From Chryseobacterium polytrichastri (GTDB lineage: Bacteria > Bacteroidota > Bacteroidia > Flavobacteriales > Weeksellaceae): a stretch of 64,000 nt of DNA. The notes under the pieces were generated by a model. The model was not told the origin of the DNA. It saw only the letters and a list, made by a program, of their open reading frames with translations, and made no database searches. The stretch is taken from NCBI RefSeq assembly GCF_900142445.1, contig NZ_FRAV01000001.1:62001-126000 (forward strand), written 5' to 3'. Position numbers and translations under genes: made by a program. Shown here in pieces: positions 6,843-15,824 of this stretch; the first letter of the stretch is position 1, and each line of letters starts with the position of its first letter.

Positions 6843-9440
6843 CTACCTGCGTAAGTCTTCTAAAAACTGTTCCAGCGAGTGAAGATCACTGATAATCACT
6901 TCTCTTGCTTTTGCACCATTAAAGCCGCCTACAATACCACTTGCCTCCAATTGGTCCATAATTCTTCCTGCTCTGTTGTATCCTAATTTTAACTGTCTCT
7001 GAAGCATAGAGGTAGATCCTTGTTGCGTAGAAACAATAATTCTTGCAGCATCCTCAAATAACGCATCTTTTTCATTCGGATCAAAAGCTCCGACATTACT
7101 TGTTGCTTCTTCTGAAACATATTCAGGAAGAAGGAATGCAGAGGCATATCCTTTTTGTTCCCCGATAAATTCTGCCAATCTTTCTACTTCCGGAGTATCT
7201 ACGAAAGCACATTGAAGTCTTAAAATTTCATTTCCGTTAAAATAAAGCATATCTCCTTTACCAATCAACTGATCTGCTCCGGGAGAATCCAGAATCGTTC
7301 TTGAATCCACACTTGAAATTACTCTAAATGCAGCTCTCGCTGGGAAGTTAGCCTTAATCATCCCTGTAATTACATTTACAGAAGGTCTTTGTGTAGCAAC
7401 AATTAAGTGGATTCCTACTGCTCTTGCCAGCTGAGCCAATCTTGCAATAGGTAATTCAACTTCTTTTCCTGCAGTCATAATTAAATCTGCAAACTCGTCA
7501 ACAACCAAAACGATGTAAGGTAAATAACGGTGTCCGTTTTCAGGATTTAGTTTTCTTTCCGTAAATTTCTTATTGTATTCTTTTAAGTTTTTACAGAATG
7601 CATTTTTAAGCAGGTCATATCGTTGATCCATCTCTACACAAAGAGAATTCAACGTATTAATTACTTTATTGGTATCGGTGATAATAGCATCATCTGTATC
7701 CGGAAGTTTCGCTAAATAATGTCTTTCAATTTTTGAATATAAAGAAAGTTCTACTTTTTTAGGATCCACCATTACGAATTTCAATTCACTAGGGTGTTTC
7801 TTGTAGAGTAGGGAAGTAAGGATGGCATTGATACCAACTGATTTCCCCTGTCCTGTAGCACCCGCCATCAATAAGTGAGGCATCTTTGAAAGATCGGCCA
7901 TGAAGACTTCATTCGAAATTGTTTTTCCAAAAACAACCGGAAGATCCATATCTGTATTTTGGAATTTATGTGATGCGATAACAGAGCGCATAGAAACCAT
8001 GGTCGGATTTTTTCTGGGAACCTCAATTCCGATTGTTCCTTTTCCTGGCATTGGAGCGATAATTCTAATTCCCAATGCAGAAAGGTTCAAGGCAATATCG
8101 TCTTGTAATTTTTTAATGGCTGATACTCTAATTCCCGCTTCTGGAACAATTTCGTATAAGGTAACTGTGGGCCCAATTGTAGCTTTGATTTCAGAAATTC
8201 CAACATTGAAATTCTTTAACAACCCTACAATTTTATTTTTATTTTCTTCTAATTCTTCTTGGTTGATAGAAATCTCTTCATTTCCATAATCTGTTAAAAG
8301 ATTAACCGGAGGCATTTGGAAATTAGCCAAATCTAATTTGTGATCATAAAGACCATGTTTGTCTACAAGCTCTTTAGATTTTCTGTCGGATTCATCTAAG
8401 ACATCAATAACAGGTGCTATTTCTATATTAAATTTAATATCTTCTTTTACGATTGGTTTTGGAGGATTAATATCAAACGCTTCCTCTGGAGTTGAAACCG
8501 GTACAGGAGTTTTTGTATTTAGATTTACATTAACGGGTTGTGAAAAATCATTTCTACTTTCTTCAAATGAAGTATGATTTGGAGTGGTAATGGTAACAGG
8601 ATCTAGAGTTGTTGAAACGGGAAGAACCTCAGGGAATCCTTTCGGAACACTTACTGCTTTTACAGGTTCTTCAACTTTTATTTTTTGAGGAATATCTGTT
8701 ACCGAAACATTACTACTTTCGCTGTTAATGCTGCTAGTACTAGTAGTGGTATTATTATTATTATTATTATCCGGAGTCTCTTGAATTTCTTCTTCCAATT
8801 CTTCATCGGCTTCAAAATCTTCATCAGAACTTGGTATCATAGATTTTACTTTACCAATTGTATTTTCGTTGATTTTGTCCAGCTTTGCTTTCATTGAACT
8901 TGGGCGAAGATTAAATTCTAAGATAAAATATAATGCAATGCTCGATACCAAAACCGTCCAAAGCCCAACACCTCCTATAATGGCATTAAGAGAATCCATG
9001 ATTTGATACCCATAAACCCCGCTTAAAACCCCTTGCCCTTTTGTGATTGCTCCAAACAAAACAGGAAGCCAGCAAATGAAAAATAAAGAATGCCCAAAGG
9101 TCATCCAAGGTTTAAAAATTTTCTTTTTAAGGATCATGGTTCCTATTACCATAAAAAGGAATGCTATAATAAAAGAGGCAACGCCTATGCTTTCAAAAAT
9201 GAAAAGGTTTCCGAGCCAGTCGCCCAGTTTTCCAAAAATATTCGAAGATTTTATACTCTTGTCCAGCATTGTTCCTGCTTGGCTTTGGTCTGCTTTCCAA
9301 TTCATTAAATAAGAAATGAACGAGAAAACAAGTACTCCAGAAAAAAGGATAAAAGTAAGCCCTATGAATATACGGGGCTTGGATAAAGTTCTGCCTTTGT
9401 CAGGCGATTCAGCTTGTTGTTTTTGTGTCTTTTTGTCCAT
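6843..9440 (-). CDS. ftsK: DNA translocase FtsK
   Basis: FtsK is the septal DNA pump that clears and aligns chromosome ends before division. The 865-residue protein has four or five N-terminal membrane spans (about residues 25-175), a low-complexity acidic and Asn/Ser/Thr linker (about 200-330), and the motor domain. Walker A is GATGQGKS at 527-534 and the Walker B block is VVDEFADLI near 645. The C-terminal gamma winged helix (about 800-865) reads TSMLQRQLKLGYNRAGRIMDQLE. All key residues are present. A (Asn)6 run in the linker comes from an ATT microsatellite in the DNA. Confidence 0.96.
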   Translation of the reverse strand: MDKKTQKQQAESPDKGRTLSKPRIFIGLTFILFSGVLVFSFISYLMNWKADQSQAGTMLDKSIKSSNIFGKLGDWLGNLFIFESIGVASFIIAFLFMVIGTMILKKKIFKPWMTFGHSLFFICWLPVLFGAITKGQGVLSGVYGYQIMDSLNAIIGGVGLWTVLVSSIALYFILEFNLRPSSMKAKLDKINENTIGKVKSMIPSSDEDFEADEELEEEIQETPDNNNNNNTTTSTSSINSESSNVSVTDIPQKIKVEEPVKAVSVPKGFPEVLPVSTTLDPVTITTPNHTSFEESRNDFSQPVNVNLNTKTPVPVSTPEEAFDINPPKPIVKEDIKFNIEIAPVIDVLDESDRKSKELVDKHGLYDHKLDLANFQMPPVNLLTDYGNEEISINQEELEENKNKIVGLLKNFNVGISEIKATIGPTVTLYEIVPEAGIRVSAIKKLQDDIALNLSALGIRIIAPMPGKGTIGIEVPRKNPTMVSMRSVIASHKFQNTDMDLPVVFGKTISNEVFMADLSKMPHLLMAGATGQGKSVGINAILTSLLYKKHPSELKFVMVDPKKVELSLYSKIERHYLAKLPDTDDAIITDTNKVINTLNSLCVEMDQRYDLLKNAFCKNLKEYNKKFTERKLNPENGHRYLPYIVLVVDEFADLIMTAGKEVELPIARLAQLARAVGIHLIVATQRPSVNVITGMIKANFPARAAFRVISSVDSRTILDSPGADQLIGKGDMLYFNGNEILRLQCAFVDTPEVERLAEFIGEQKGYASAFLLPEYVSEEATSNVGAFDPNEKDALFEDAARIIVSTQQGSTSMLQRQLKLGYNRAGRIMDQLEASGIVGGFNGAKAREVIISDLHSLEQFLEDLRR
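8750..8770. repeat. ATT trinucleotide microsatellite inside ftsK
   Basis: About seven ATT units in a row encode Asn codons in the disordered FtsK linker. Slippage here would lengthen or shorten the linker without a frameshift. Confidence 0.9.
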
Positions 9441-9454
9441 AATATCAATGTTGG

Positions 9455-9462
9455 CAAATTTA
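9455..9462 (-). promoter_or_regulatory. -7 element of ftsK
   Basis: On the minus strand TAAATTTG (9462-9455) lies 15 bp before the ftsK ATG. A TTG lies 15 bp upstream of it, slightly too close for a textbook -33 element. Confidence 0.5.
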
Positions 9463-9631
9463 GTGTTTTTTCAACACCAATACATATTTTTAATCAAAAT
9501 TGAAAGGTAAATTATGTTAATTTTTCTAGAATAATGCTTACTACTAAAAGAAGATTTTAATAATTTTTGAAATTCTCTGAAATTATAAATTGGTTTTACT
9601 TTCACAAAATAAGTAGAAATATAATGCTTTT

Positions 9632-9645
9632 TTGAACTAGTTCAA
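9632..9645 (+). promoter_or_regulatory. Candidate Crp/Fnr operator
   Basis: TTGAACTAGTTCAA is a perfect 14-bp palindrome with the layout TTGA-N6-TCAA, the core of FNR-type sites. Its centre lies about 41 bp upstream of the transcription start predicted from the -7 element at 9668-9675, the class II activator position. A Crp/Fnr gene is at 11735. Binding is an inference. Confidence 0.6.
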
Positions 9646-9667
9646 TTTTTTTGAATCCGAGTCTCTA

Positions 9668-9675
9668 TAATTTTG
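9668..9675 (+). promoter_or_regulatory. -7 element of the hydrolase operon
   Basis: TAATTTTG matches TAnnTTTG. The nearest upstream TTTG is only 14 bp away and the next is 33 bp away, so a normal -33 box is missing. That is what one expects of an activator-dependent promoter. Confidence 0.6.
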
Positions 9676-9704
9676 CTTCATAATTAAGAAAACAAAATAG
9701 AATT

Positions 9705-10259
9705 ATGAAAAAAGCACTTGTAATTATTGATGTACAAAATGATTATTTTCCAGGGGGAACCCACACTTTATTTGAAGTTGAACAAGCGGGAAAGAATGCT
9801 CATGAAGTTTTAGTTTATGCACGAAGTAAAGGTTTTGAAATTATTCATATTCAGCATATAGCCACGAACGAAGGTGCAGACTTCTTTTTAGCTGAAACAG
9901 AGGGCGCAAAAATTAACAACTGCGTACAGCCAAATGATGGAGAGAAAATAATCATTAAAAATTATCCAAACAGTTTTAGAGATACTGACTTGTTGAATCA
10001 TCTTCGAAAAAATGAGATCAATGATTTGGTTGTGTGTGGAATGATGACTGATGTCTGTGTTGCTGCTACCGTAAGAACGGCGATGGATTTTGGTTTTAAT
10101 ACCACCATAATTGGTGATGCCTGTGCTACAGAAGACCGCGAATTGTATGGGAAAACTGTTGATGCTAAAGATATGCACATCTCTTTTCTTGCGGGGCTTA
10201 CTGCCTTGGGTAATCTATATGCCTATGTTATAACAACTGAACAATTTCTATTGTCCTAA
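9705..10259 (+). CDS. Cytoplasmic cysteine hydrolase, isochorismatase fold (copy 1)
   Basis: This is a member of the isochorismatase/nicotinamidase superfamily, which hydrolyses amides or enol ethers through a Cys nucleophile. The 184-residue protein has no signal peptide. The catalytic triad is visible: Asp9 (IIDVQNDYFPGG), Lys85 (IIIKNYPNSF) and Cys118 (GMMTDVCVAA), with the cis-peptide region just before the Cys. It is the first of three tandem paralogues, 28 bp ahead of the next gene. The substrate cannot be read from sequence. Nicotinamidase is less likely because no metal-site histidine cluster is seen. Confidence 0.88.
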   Translation: MKKALVIIDVQNDYFPGGTHTLFEVEQAGKNAHEVLVYARSKGFEIIHIQHIATNEGADFFLAETEGAKINNCVQPNDGEKIIIKNYPNSFRDTDLLNHLRKNEINDLVVCGMMTDVCVAATVRTAMDFGFNTTIIGDACATEDRELYGKTVDAKDMHISFLAGLTALGNLYAYVITTEQFLLS

Positions 10260-10287
10260 ACCTAATTTTTTTAACTAAAAATATTAT

Positions 10288-10938
10288 ATGAAAAATTTAT
10301 TTAAAACAGCCGCATTATTAGTTGTGTTCTTATTGGGAATAACTCAGTATGTTGTTGCACAAAGCCCGAATAATAATTTTGAAAATACTGCGCTTATCAT
10401 TATTGATGTGCAGAATGATTATTTTCCAGGAGGAAAAATGACATTGGTAAATGCTGATGAAGCTGGTGAAAAGGCAAAACAATTACTTGCTGCATACCGA
10501 GCACACAATAGACCTGTAATTCATATTCAGCATATTTCTACCAATGCGGGAGCTACTTTTTTCTTGCCTAATACACAAGGGGCAAAAATAAGTTCCTATG
10601 TAACACCTAATTCAGGCGAAAAAGTAATTGTAAAGCATTATCCCAATAGCTTCAGAGAAACTGATCTTTTGCAGTATCTTAAAAGTATAGGTGTGAAAAA
10701 CCTTGTAATATGTGGAATGATGACTGATGTATGCGTGGTTTCTACTACCAGAGCAGCGATGGATTTAGGCTTTAATAATACGTTGATAAGTGATGCAATT
10801 GCTACCAGAGATCGTATGCTGTATGGTAAAACTGTAAGTGCAGCCAAGATTAACAAATCTTATTTGGCAGGCCTATCATCTCTTGGTAACCTGTATGCAA
10901 GAGTGAGAACAACGCAGCAATTCATTAACGGGCAATAA
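10288..10938 (+). CDS. Secreted cysteine hydrolase, isochorismatase fold (copy 2)
   Basis: The catalytic core closely resembles that of the upstream gene but is preceded by a Sec signal peptide (MKNLFKTAALLVVFLLGITQYVVAQ), so it should act in the periplasm or outside the cell. The triad is Asp40, Lys116 and Cys149 within the motifs IIDVQNDYFPGG, VKHYPNSFRETDL and GMMTDVCV. It is closer to the third paralogue (shared HISTNAGATFFLPNT, HYPNSFRETDLLQYL) than to the first. An exported member of this mostly cytosolic family is unusual. Same operon, 48 bp before the next gene. Confidence 0.87.
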   Translation: MKNLFKTAALLVVFLLGITQYVVAQSPNNNFENTALIIIDVQNDYFPGGKMTLVNADEAGEKAKQLLAAYRAHNRPVIHIQHISTNAGATFFLPNTQGAKISSYVTPNSGEKVIVKHYPNSFRETDLLQYLKSIGVKNLVICGMMTDVCVVSTTRAAMDLGFNNTLISDAIATRDRMLYGKTVSAAKINKSYLAGLSSLGNLYARVRTTQQFINGQ

Positions 10939-10986
10939 GCCTAAATCATAAAAGATACAGATTAATTAAATTCTTAAAATAAAAAA

Positions 10987-11631
10987 ATGAAAAATATATT
11001 TTTAACCTTCTTTTCAATGGCTCTGTTGATGATTACAGGATGTAATGATAATGACAGAAACCATCATGATGTAAAAGAGAATTCTACAGCATTGTTAATT
11101 ATAGATGTTCAAAACGATTATTTTCCAGGTGGAGCCATGGAATTAGTTGGGGCTAATGAGGCTGGTGAAAAAACAAAATTGTTATTAGAGTATTACAGGA
11201 AAAATAACCTTCCTATAATACATATTCAGCACATTGCTACCAATGCGGGAGCTACTTTTTTCTTACCAAACACTCCTGGTGCAGAGATTAATGCTTTAGT
11301 TACTCCTTTGGAAGGTGAAAAAGTCATTGCTAAACATTATCCAAACAGTTTCAGGGAAACAGATTTGTTACAATATTTGAACTCTAAAAATATTAAGAAA
11401 CTTGTTATAACAGGAATGATGACCGATGTTTGTGTGGATGCAACAACAAGAGCAGCAATGGATTTTGGATTTGATAATACGGTTGTTGGAGATGCTGTGG
11501 CAACAAGAGATAGAGAATTATTTGGAGAAACTGTAAAAGCTGCAGATGTGAACGAATCATTCCTTGCGGGGTTAACGGCTTTAGATAATTTATATGCGAA
11601 AGTATTGACAACAAAGGAACTTCTGAAATAA
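10987..11631 (+). CDS. Lipoprotein cysteine hydrolase, isochorismatase fold (copy 3)
   Basis: The third paralogue begins MKNIFLTFFSMALLMITGC, a lipoprotein signal with lipobox cysteine at residue 19. The residues after it (NDNDRN) are acidic. The enzyme is therefore predicted to be membrane-anchored in the periplasm or on the surface. The triad is Asp40, Lys116 and Cys149. It ends 26 bp before a strong terminator that closes the operon. The three genes thus encode one catalytic core for the cytosol, the periplasm and the membrane surface. Confidence 0.87.
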   Translation: MKNIFLTFFSMALLMITGCNDNDRNHHDVKENSTALLIIDVQNDYFPGGAMELVGANEAGEKTKLLLEYYRKNNLPIIHIQHIATNAGATFFLPNTPGAEINALVTPLEGEKVIAKHYPNSFRETDLLQYLNSKNIKKLVITGMMTDVCVDATTRAAMDFGFDNTVVGDAVATRDRELFGETVKAADVNESFLAGLTALDNLYAKVLTTKELLK

Positions 11632-11657
11632 TAAAAAAAATACATTGATTCTACTTG

Positions 11658-11694
11658 AATGGAGATACTCAATTGGGTGTCTCCATTTTGTTTA
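11658..11694 (+). terminator. Terminator of the hydrolase operon
   Basis: A 13-bp stem with two G-U pairs (11658-11670 with 11675-11687, loop AATT) is followed by TTGTTT. It separates the hydrolases from the Crp/Fnr gene. Confidence 0.85.
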
Positions 11695-11714
11695 ATGTAA
11701 AATTGATACATTTG
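11688..11714 (+). promoter_or_regulatory. Promoter of the Crp/Fnr gene
   Basis: TTG (11688-11690) and TACATTTG (11707-11714) are 16 bp apart. The -33 element overlaps the end of the upstream terminator. The ATG follows 20 bp later. Confidence 0.6.
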
Positions 11715-11734
11715 TTTCACTCATAAACCAAATT

Positions 11735-12319
11735 ATGTTCGAGATCTTAAAAAATAATATCAGCAGATATATTGACCTTTCTGATGAAGAGTTTCAACGT
11801 TTTTCTGAACCTTTTAAGCTTGAAACATTTAAAAAGAAAGATGTTGTATTAAAAGAAGGGGAGTATTGTCTTTTTGAGGGCTTTGTTGTAAACGGTTGTT
11901 TTAAAGTGTATTTTTTAACAGAAGACGGGTTTGAACAAACCTTATATTTTGCAATCGAGAATTGGTGGATCACAGATATCGACAGTTTGATTAATAATGT
12001 TCCAAGTACGTTGAATATTGAAGCGTTGGAAGATAGTGAAGTCTTAATGATTTTAAAAAAAGATAAAGAACTTCTTTATGAAACGATGCCAAAAGTTGAA
12101 AAGTTGTTCAGGATTATGAATCAACAATCTTCGGTAGCTTTGCAAAGACGGATTTTATCTTTAATGAATAAAACGGCAGATAAGCGCTACCTGGAATTTT
12201 TAGAAAAATATCCAACTCTTGAACAGCGATTAACGCAACAGCAAGTTGCTTCTTATTTGGGAATTTCTCATGAATTTTTAAGCAAAATAAGAAAGAAAAC
12301 AATATTAGGAAATAGATAA
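11735..12319 (+). CDS. Crp/Fnr-family transcription regulator
   Basis: The 194-residue protein has an N-terminal cyclic-nucleotide-binding-type beta-roll (about residues 10-110, FKLETFKKKDVVLKEGEYCLFEGFVVNGC) without an obvious cAMP phosphate cassette. A C-terminal winged helix follows (LTQQQVASYLGISHEFLSKIRKK, about 166-188). The recognition helix shows E-x-x-S-K, which lines up with the E-x-x-S-R that lets FNR read TTGA. No FNR-type cysteine cluster is present, so it is not an iron-sulfur oxygen sensor of the classical kind. A TTGA-N6-TCAA palindrome lies upstream of the neighbouring hydrolase operon and is the likely target. Confidence 0.88.
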   Translation: MFEILKNNISRYIDLSDEEFQRFSEPFKLETFKKKDVVLKEGEYCLFEGFVVNGCFKVYFLTEDGFEQTLYFAIENWWITDIDSLINNVPSTLNIEALEDSEVLMILKKDKELLYETMPKVEKLFRIMNQQSSVALQRRILSLMNKTADKRYLEFLEKYPTLEQRLTQQQVASYLGISHEFLSKIRKKTILGNR

Positions 12320-12483
12320 ACCCAATCGCGGGAATAGCTATTTTGTATTCACATTTTCAGGGTTTTCGATTTTAAATTTTCTTCAATTTATTTTTGCTTA
12401 TTAAGAATGTTTCAAAATAGCGAATATAGGCTTCAAAGTGACAAAAAACAGTTTTTTTTATCCTCTTTATAGTTTATCATGCT

Positions 12484-12491
12484 TATTTTTG
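12484..12491 (+). promoter_or_regulatory. -7 element of ccsBA
   Basis: TATTTTTG lies 20 bp upstream of the ATG at 12512. No TTG at proper spacing is visible. Confidence 0.5.
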
Positions 12492-12511
12492 CATGTCAAG
12501 TAAAATAAATC

Positions 12512-15500
12512 ATGAAGAAGCTCCAAGATATTCTTATCTCAACCAGAACAATGGCTGTGCTGTTACTGGTATTCGCATTTTCGATGGCCTATGCCACGTT
12601 TTTAGAAAACGACTACGGAACTCCAACAGCAAAAGCTTTAATTTATGAAGCAAAATGGTTTGAACTTATTATGGTTCTGCTTATTTTAAATTTCATAGGA
12701 AATATCGGAAGATACAGACTTTGGAAAAAAGAGAAATGGCCGGTTTTGGTATTCCACCTTGCATTCGTATTTATTTTTGTGGGTGGTGCAATCACCAGAT
12801 ACATTAGTTTTGAAGGTACAATGCACATCAGAGAAGGTGAAACTTCAAACGAAATTGTAACCGACAAAAATTTCTTTAAAATTCAGATTGAAGAAAAAGG
12901 TGATGTTCTTAACTATCAAGACGTTCCTTATCTGATGTCTCCTTTGCACAAAGACTTCAATGCTACCTACGATTTCCGAGGAAAGGAAATTAAAGTAGTC
13001 ACTAAAGATTATGTTCAAAGAAAAAAAGACAGTTTAGTTGCTGGTCCTAGCGGTGCCGAATATCTACATTTGGTATCTACAGGAAAAACCGGAAGACAAA
13101 ATATCTTCATCAAACCGGGTGAAACAAAGTCTATTAACGGTACTTTGGTAACATTCAACAGAGCGATTGAAGGTGCAGTTGAATTTAAAACTGAAGGAGG
13201 TAAAATATTCATTAAAACTCCTGTGGATGCGACGTATATGACGATGGCAACTCAGGCTACAGGTAATACAACGAAAGACGAATTCCAGCCTTTAGCGTTG
13301 AGAAGTTTATATAGTATTAATGAGTTAAAATTAGTTGTACCTGAAGGTCTTAAAAAAGGAAAACTAATATCTATTGAAGGCGATAAAAAGAAGGATGCTA
13401 ATGTGCCGGATGTATTAACAGTTGAACTTCAAGGTCCAAAAACAAAGCAGTTGGTAGAACTTTCTGTTGAAAGAGGGAATCCAAATGCTTACAAGCAAAT
13501 AACAATGGATGGTTTAAACATTATGGCTGGTTTTGGTCCTAAAGTGTATAACACGCCTTTTGCCTTGAAATTAGATGATTTCGTAATGGAAACTTATCCT
13601 GGAAGTTCATCTCCAAGTGCTTATGAAAGTCACATTAAAATCATTGATGAAGGAAAACAAACGCCTTATAAAATTTATATGAACCACGTTTTAAATCATG
13701 GCGGTTACCGTTTCTTCCAGTCAAGTTTTGATCCGGACAGAATGGGAACAGTACTTTCTGTAAACCACGATTTCTGGGGAACTTTGATCTCTTATATCGG
13801 GTACGGACTATTATTCTTAGGAATGTTTGTTATTTTCTTCTGGAAAGGAACGCACTTCTGGAAATTAAATAAAATGTTGACAGACGTTAACAAAAAAAGA
13901 GCGACAATGGTTGTGCTATTGTTCTTAAGCTTAGGCTTAAATGCTCAGAAGATTGATACGCACGGAACTATAGACGGAAGCACAGAGCACGTTCATGTAG
14001 AAGGTGATGGTCATACTCATGATATGGCTCAGCCTCAATCAGCACCACAACAAAATTCTTTAGCTGCGCCACTTACTAAAATGAAAACAATCTCACCAGA
14101 TGAGATTATTGCAAGAAATAAAATTAGCGAAGAGCATGCAGATAAATTTGGATATCTATTGGTTCAGAATATTGAAGGAAGAATTATTCCGATCAATACT
14201 CAGGCTTTAGATATTTTAAGAAAACTTTACCAAAAAGATGCATTCAGAGGTACAGACGGAAAGTCTTTAACAGCTAATCAATGGTTTATTTCAATTAATA
14301 CTGATACTCCGAGCTGGACGATGGTTCCGTTAATTAAGGTAGAGTCAAAAGGAGGAAAAGGGCTTTTAGAAAAAACAAAAGCCAATGAAGATGGATATAC
14401 TTCTTTAATGAATCTTTTCCCGGCTGATGCCAATGGAAATTTAACGTATATTTTAGAGGAAGATTATAATACGGCATTTCGTAAGAAAGCATCAGAGCAA
14501 ACTGAATATGACAAGCAGATTATTAAAGTAAACGAAAGAGTTCAGATTTTCAACGAATTTTTCAGCGGTCAGTTTATGAGAATTGTTCCTGTGAAAAATG
14601 ATGCAAATCACACTTGGCATTCTTGGTTGGATCAAAAATTTGAACCGGATATGGAATCTCAACAAGTAATGGGACCTTATTTTGCAGAAGTATTGGCGGC
14701 TCAAAAATCAGGAGACTGGAGTAAAGCAGATGCGGAATTGGCAAAGCTTTCAGAATACCAGCAAAAATGGGGGAAAAGTGTAGTTCCTTCGAAGTCTAAA
14801 GTTGATTTAGAGGTTTTCATGAATGAAGTAAACATCAACTTCAAATTATTAATTTTCTATACAATAATTGGAGGATTATTGTTGCTTTTAGGTTTTGTTG
14901 AATTATTTAAACCTAATAAAGTTTTAAATAAAACGATTAAAGTCATTATTGTTCTTGGAATAGTAGGATATATCTGTCACTTCTTAGGATTGGTTGCAAG
15001 ATGGTATATTTCAGGTCACGCACCTTGGAGTAACGGTTATGAAGCAATTATCTTTATTTCTTGGGTTGGAATTTCGGCTGGTTTAGCTTTATATAGAAAC
15101 TCTAATGCATTAATTCCTGCAGCAGGATTTATGGTTGCGGTAATTATGATGGGATTTGCGCATGGAGGTTCAGCGCTTGATCCACAGATCACACCATTGG
15201 TACCTGTATTGAAATCATATTGGTTGATCGTTCACGTGGCGATTATTGTTTCAAGTTATGGTTTCTTTGCACTGTCAATGATTATTGCGGTAATCAGTTT
15301 AGTATTTTATATCATTTCTAGTAAAGAAATGTACAAAATTCATCATGATACAACATTAAAAGAATTGGTAATTGTATCCGAAATGTCTCTTACAATCGGT
15401 TTGTTTGCATTAACAGTAGGTAACTTTTTAGGAGGAATCTGGGCAAATGAATCTTGGGGTAGATATTGGAGTTGGGATCCGAAAGAAACTTGGGCTTTCA

Positions 15501-15766
15501 TCTCGATCATGGTCTATGCTTTTGTTTTACACATGAGATTGGTTCCGGGATTAAGAAGCAAATGGGCATTCAACGTAGCAACAATGTTTGCATTCTGTTC
15601 TATGGTAATGACGTATTTTGGAGTAAACTATTACTTAAGCGGACTTCACTCTTACGCAGCAGGAGATCCGGTTCCGGTTCCGGCTTGGGTATACATAGGA
15701 CTTGCATCAATGATTATTTTATCTGCAGTTTCTTATGTTAAGTTTAAAGCTTTAAATAAAAAATAA
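12512..15766 (+). CDS. ccsBA: Fused cytochrome c synthase CcsBA (ResB-ResC)
   Basis: This membrane protein carries haem across the inner membrane and attaches it to apocytochromes c (system II). The 1084-residue product fuses a ResB/CcsB part to a ResC/CcsA part. ResB has N-terminal spans, then a large periplasmic domain to about residue 420, then a span at about 425-450. The middle region is hydrophilic (about 450-780), and CcsA spans the membrane from about 785 to the end. The WWD haem-handling signature WGRYWSWDPKETW ends at residue 994 and is flanked by conserved histidines. A His-rich stretch (THGTIDGSTEHVHVEGDGHTHD, about 488-510) lies in the linker. It is a single gene with its own terminator. 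Confidence 0.95.
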   Translation: MKKLQDILISTRTMAVLLLVFAFSMAYATFLENDYGTPTAKALIYEAKWFELIMVLLILNFIGNIGRYRLWKKEKWPVLVFHLAFVFIFVGGAITRYISFEGTMHIREGETSNEIVTDKNFFKIQIEEKGDVLNYQDVPYLMSPLHKDFNATYDFRGKEIKVVTKDYVQRKKDSLVAGPSGAEYLHLVSTGKTGRQNIFIKPGETKSINGTLVTFNRAIEGAVEFKTEGGKIFIKTPVDATYMTMATQATGNTTKDEFQPLALRSLYSINELKLVVPEGLKKGKLISIEGDKKKDANVPDVLTVELQGPKTKQLVELSVERGNPNAYKQITMDGLNIMAGFGPKVYNTPFALKLDDFVMETYPGSSSPSAYESHIKIIDEGKQTPYKIYMNHVLNHGGYRFFQSSFDPDRMGTVLSVNHDFWGTLISYIGYGLLFLGMFVIFFWKGTHFWKLNKMLTDVNKKRATMVVLLFLSLGLNAQKIDTHGTIDGSTEHVHVEGDGHTHDMAQPQSAPQQNSLAAPLTKMKTISPDEIIARNKISEEHADKFGYLLVQNIEGRIIPINTQALDILRKLYQKDAFRGTDGKSLTANQWFISINTDTPSWTMVPLIKVESKGGKGLLEKTKANEDGYTSLMNLFPADANGNLTYILEEDYNTAFRKKASEQTEYDKQIIKVNERVQIFNEFFSGQFMRIVPVKNDANHTWHSWLDQKFEPDMESQQVMGPYFAEVLAAQKSGDWSKADAELAKLSEYQQKWGKSVVPSKSKVDLEVFMNEVNINFKLLIFYTIIGGLLLLLGFVELFKPNKVLNKTIKVIIVLGIVGYICHFLGLVARWYISGHAPWSNGYEAIIFISWVGISAGLALYRNSNALIPAAGFMVAVIMMGFAHGGSALDPQITPLVPVLKSYWLIVHVAIIVSSYGFFALSMIIAVISLVFYIISSKEMYKIHHDTTLKELVIVSEMSLTIGLFALTVGNFLGGIWANESWGRYWSWDPKETWAFISIMVYAFVLHMRLVPGLRSKWAFNVATMFAFCSMVMTYFGVNYYLSGLHSYAAGDPVPVPAWVYIGLASMIILSAVSYVKFKALNKK

Positions 15767-15790
15767 GATTTTTAAAATCATAAATAAATC

Positions 15791-15824
15791 AAATCCCGAA
15801 AAGTAATTTTCGGGATTTTTTTTG
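15791..15824 (+). terminator. Terminator of ccsBA
   Basis: The perfect stem AAATCCCGAAAA (15791-15802) / TTTTCGGGATTT (15807-15818) is followed by a T-run. Confidence 0.92.

Noticed and set aside
8750..8770. ATT repeat as a CRISPR or regulatory array
   Set aside because: It is a simple in-frame triplet repeat coding for Asn.
8685..9312. Several plus-strand frames of 70-89 codons opposite ftsK
   Set aside because: They are antisense shadows of the conserved FtsK coding sequence with no own start signals.
9705..11631. Hydrolase triplet as siderophore (enterobactin-type) isochorismatases
   Set aside because: No isochorismate synthase, carrier-protein domain or other siderophore synthesis gene is present; two copies are exported.
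12336..12421. Inverted pair GCTATTTTG / CAAAATAGC before ccsBA
   Set aside because: Only nine bases and 70 bp apart; likely chance in AT-rich DNA.
15466..15741. 91-codon frame inside the end of ccsBA
   Set aside because: It is the same strand in another frame over the WWD domain; the conserved frame is ccsBA.
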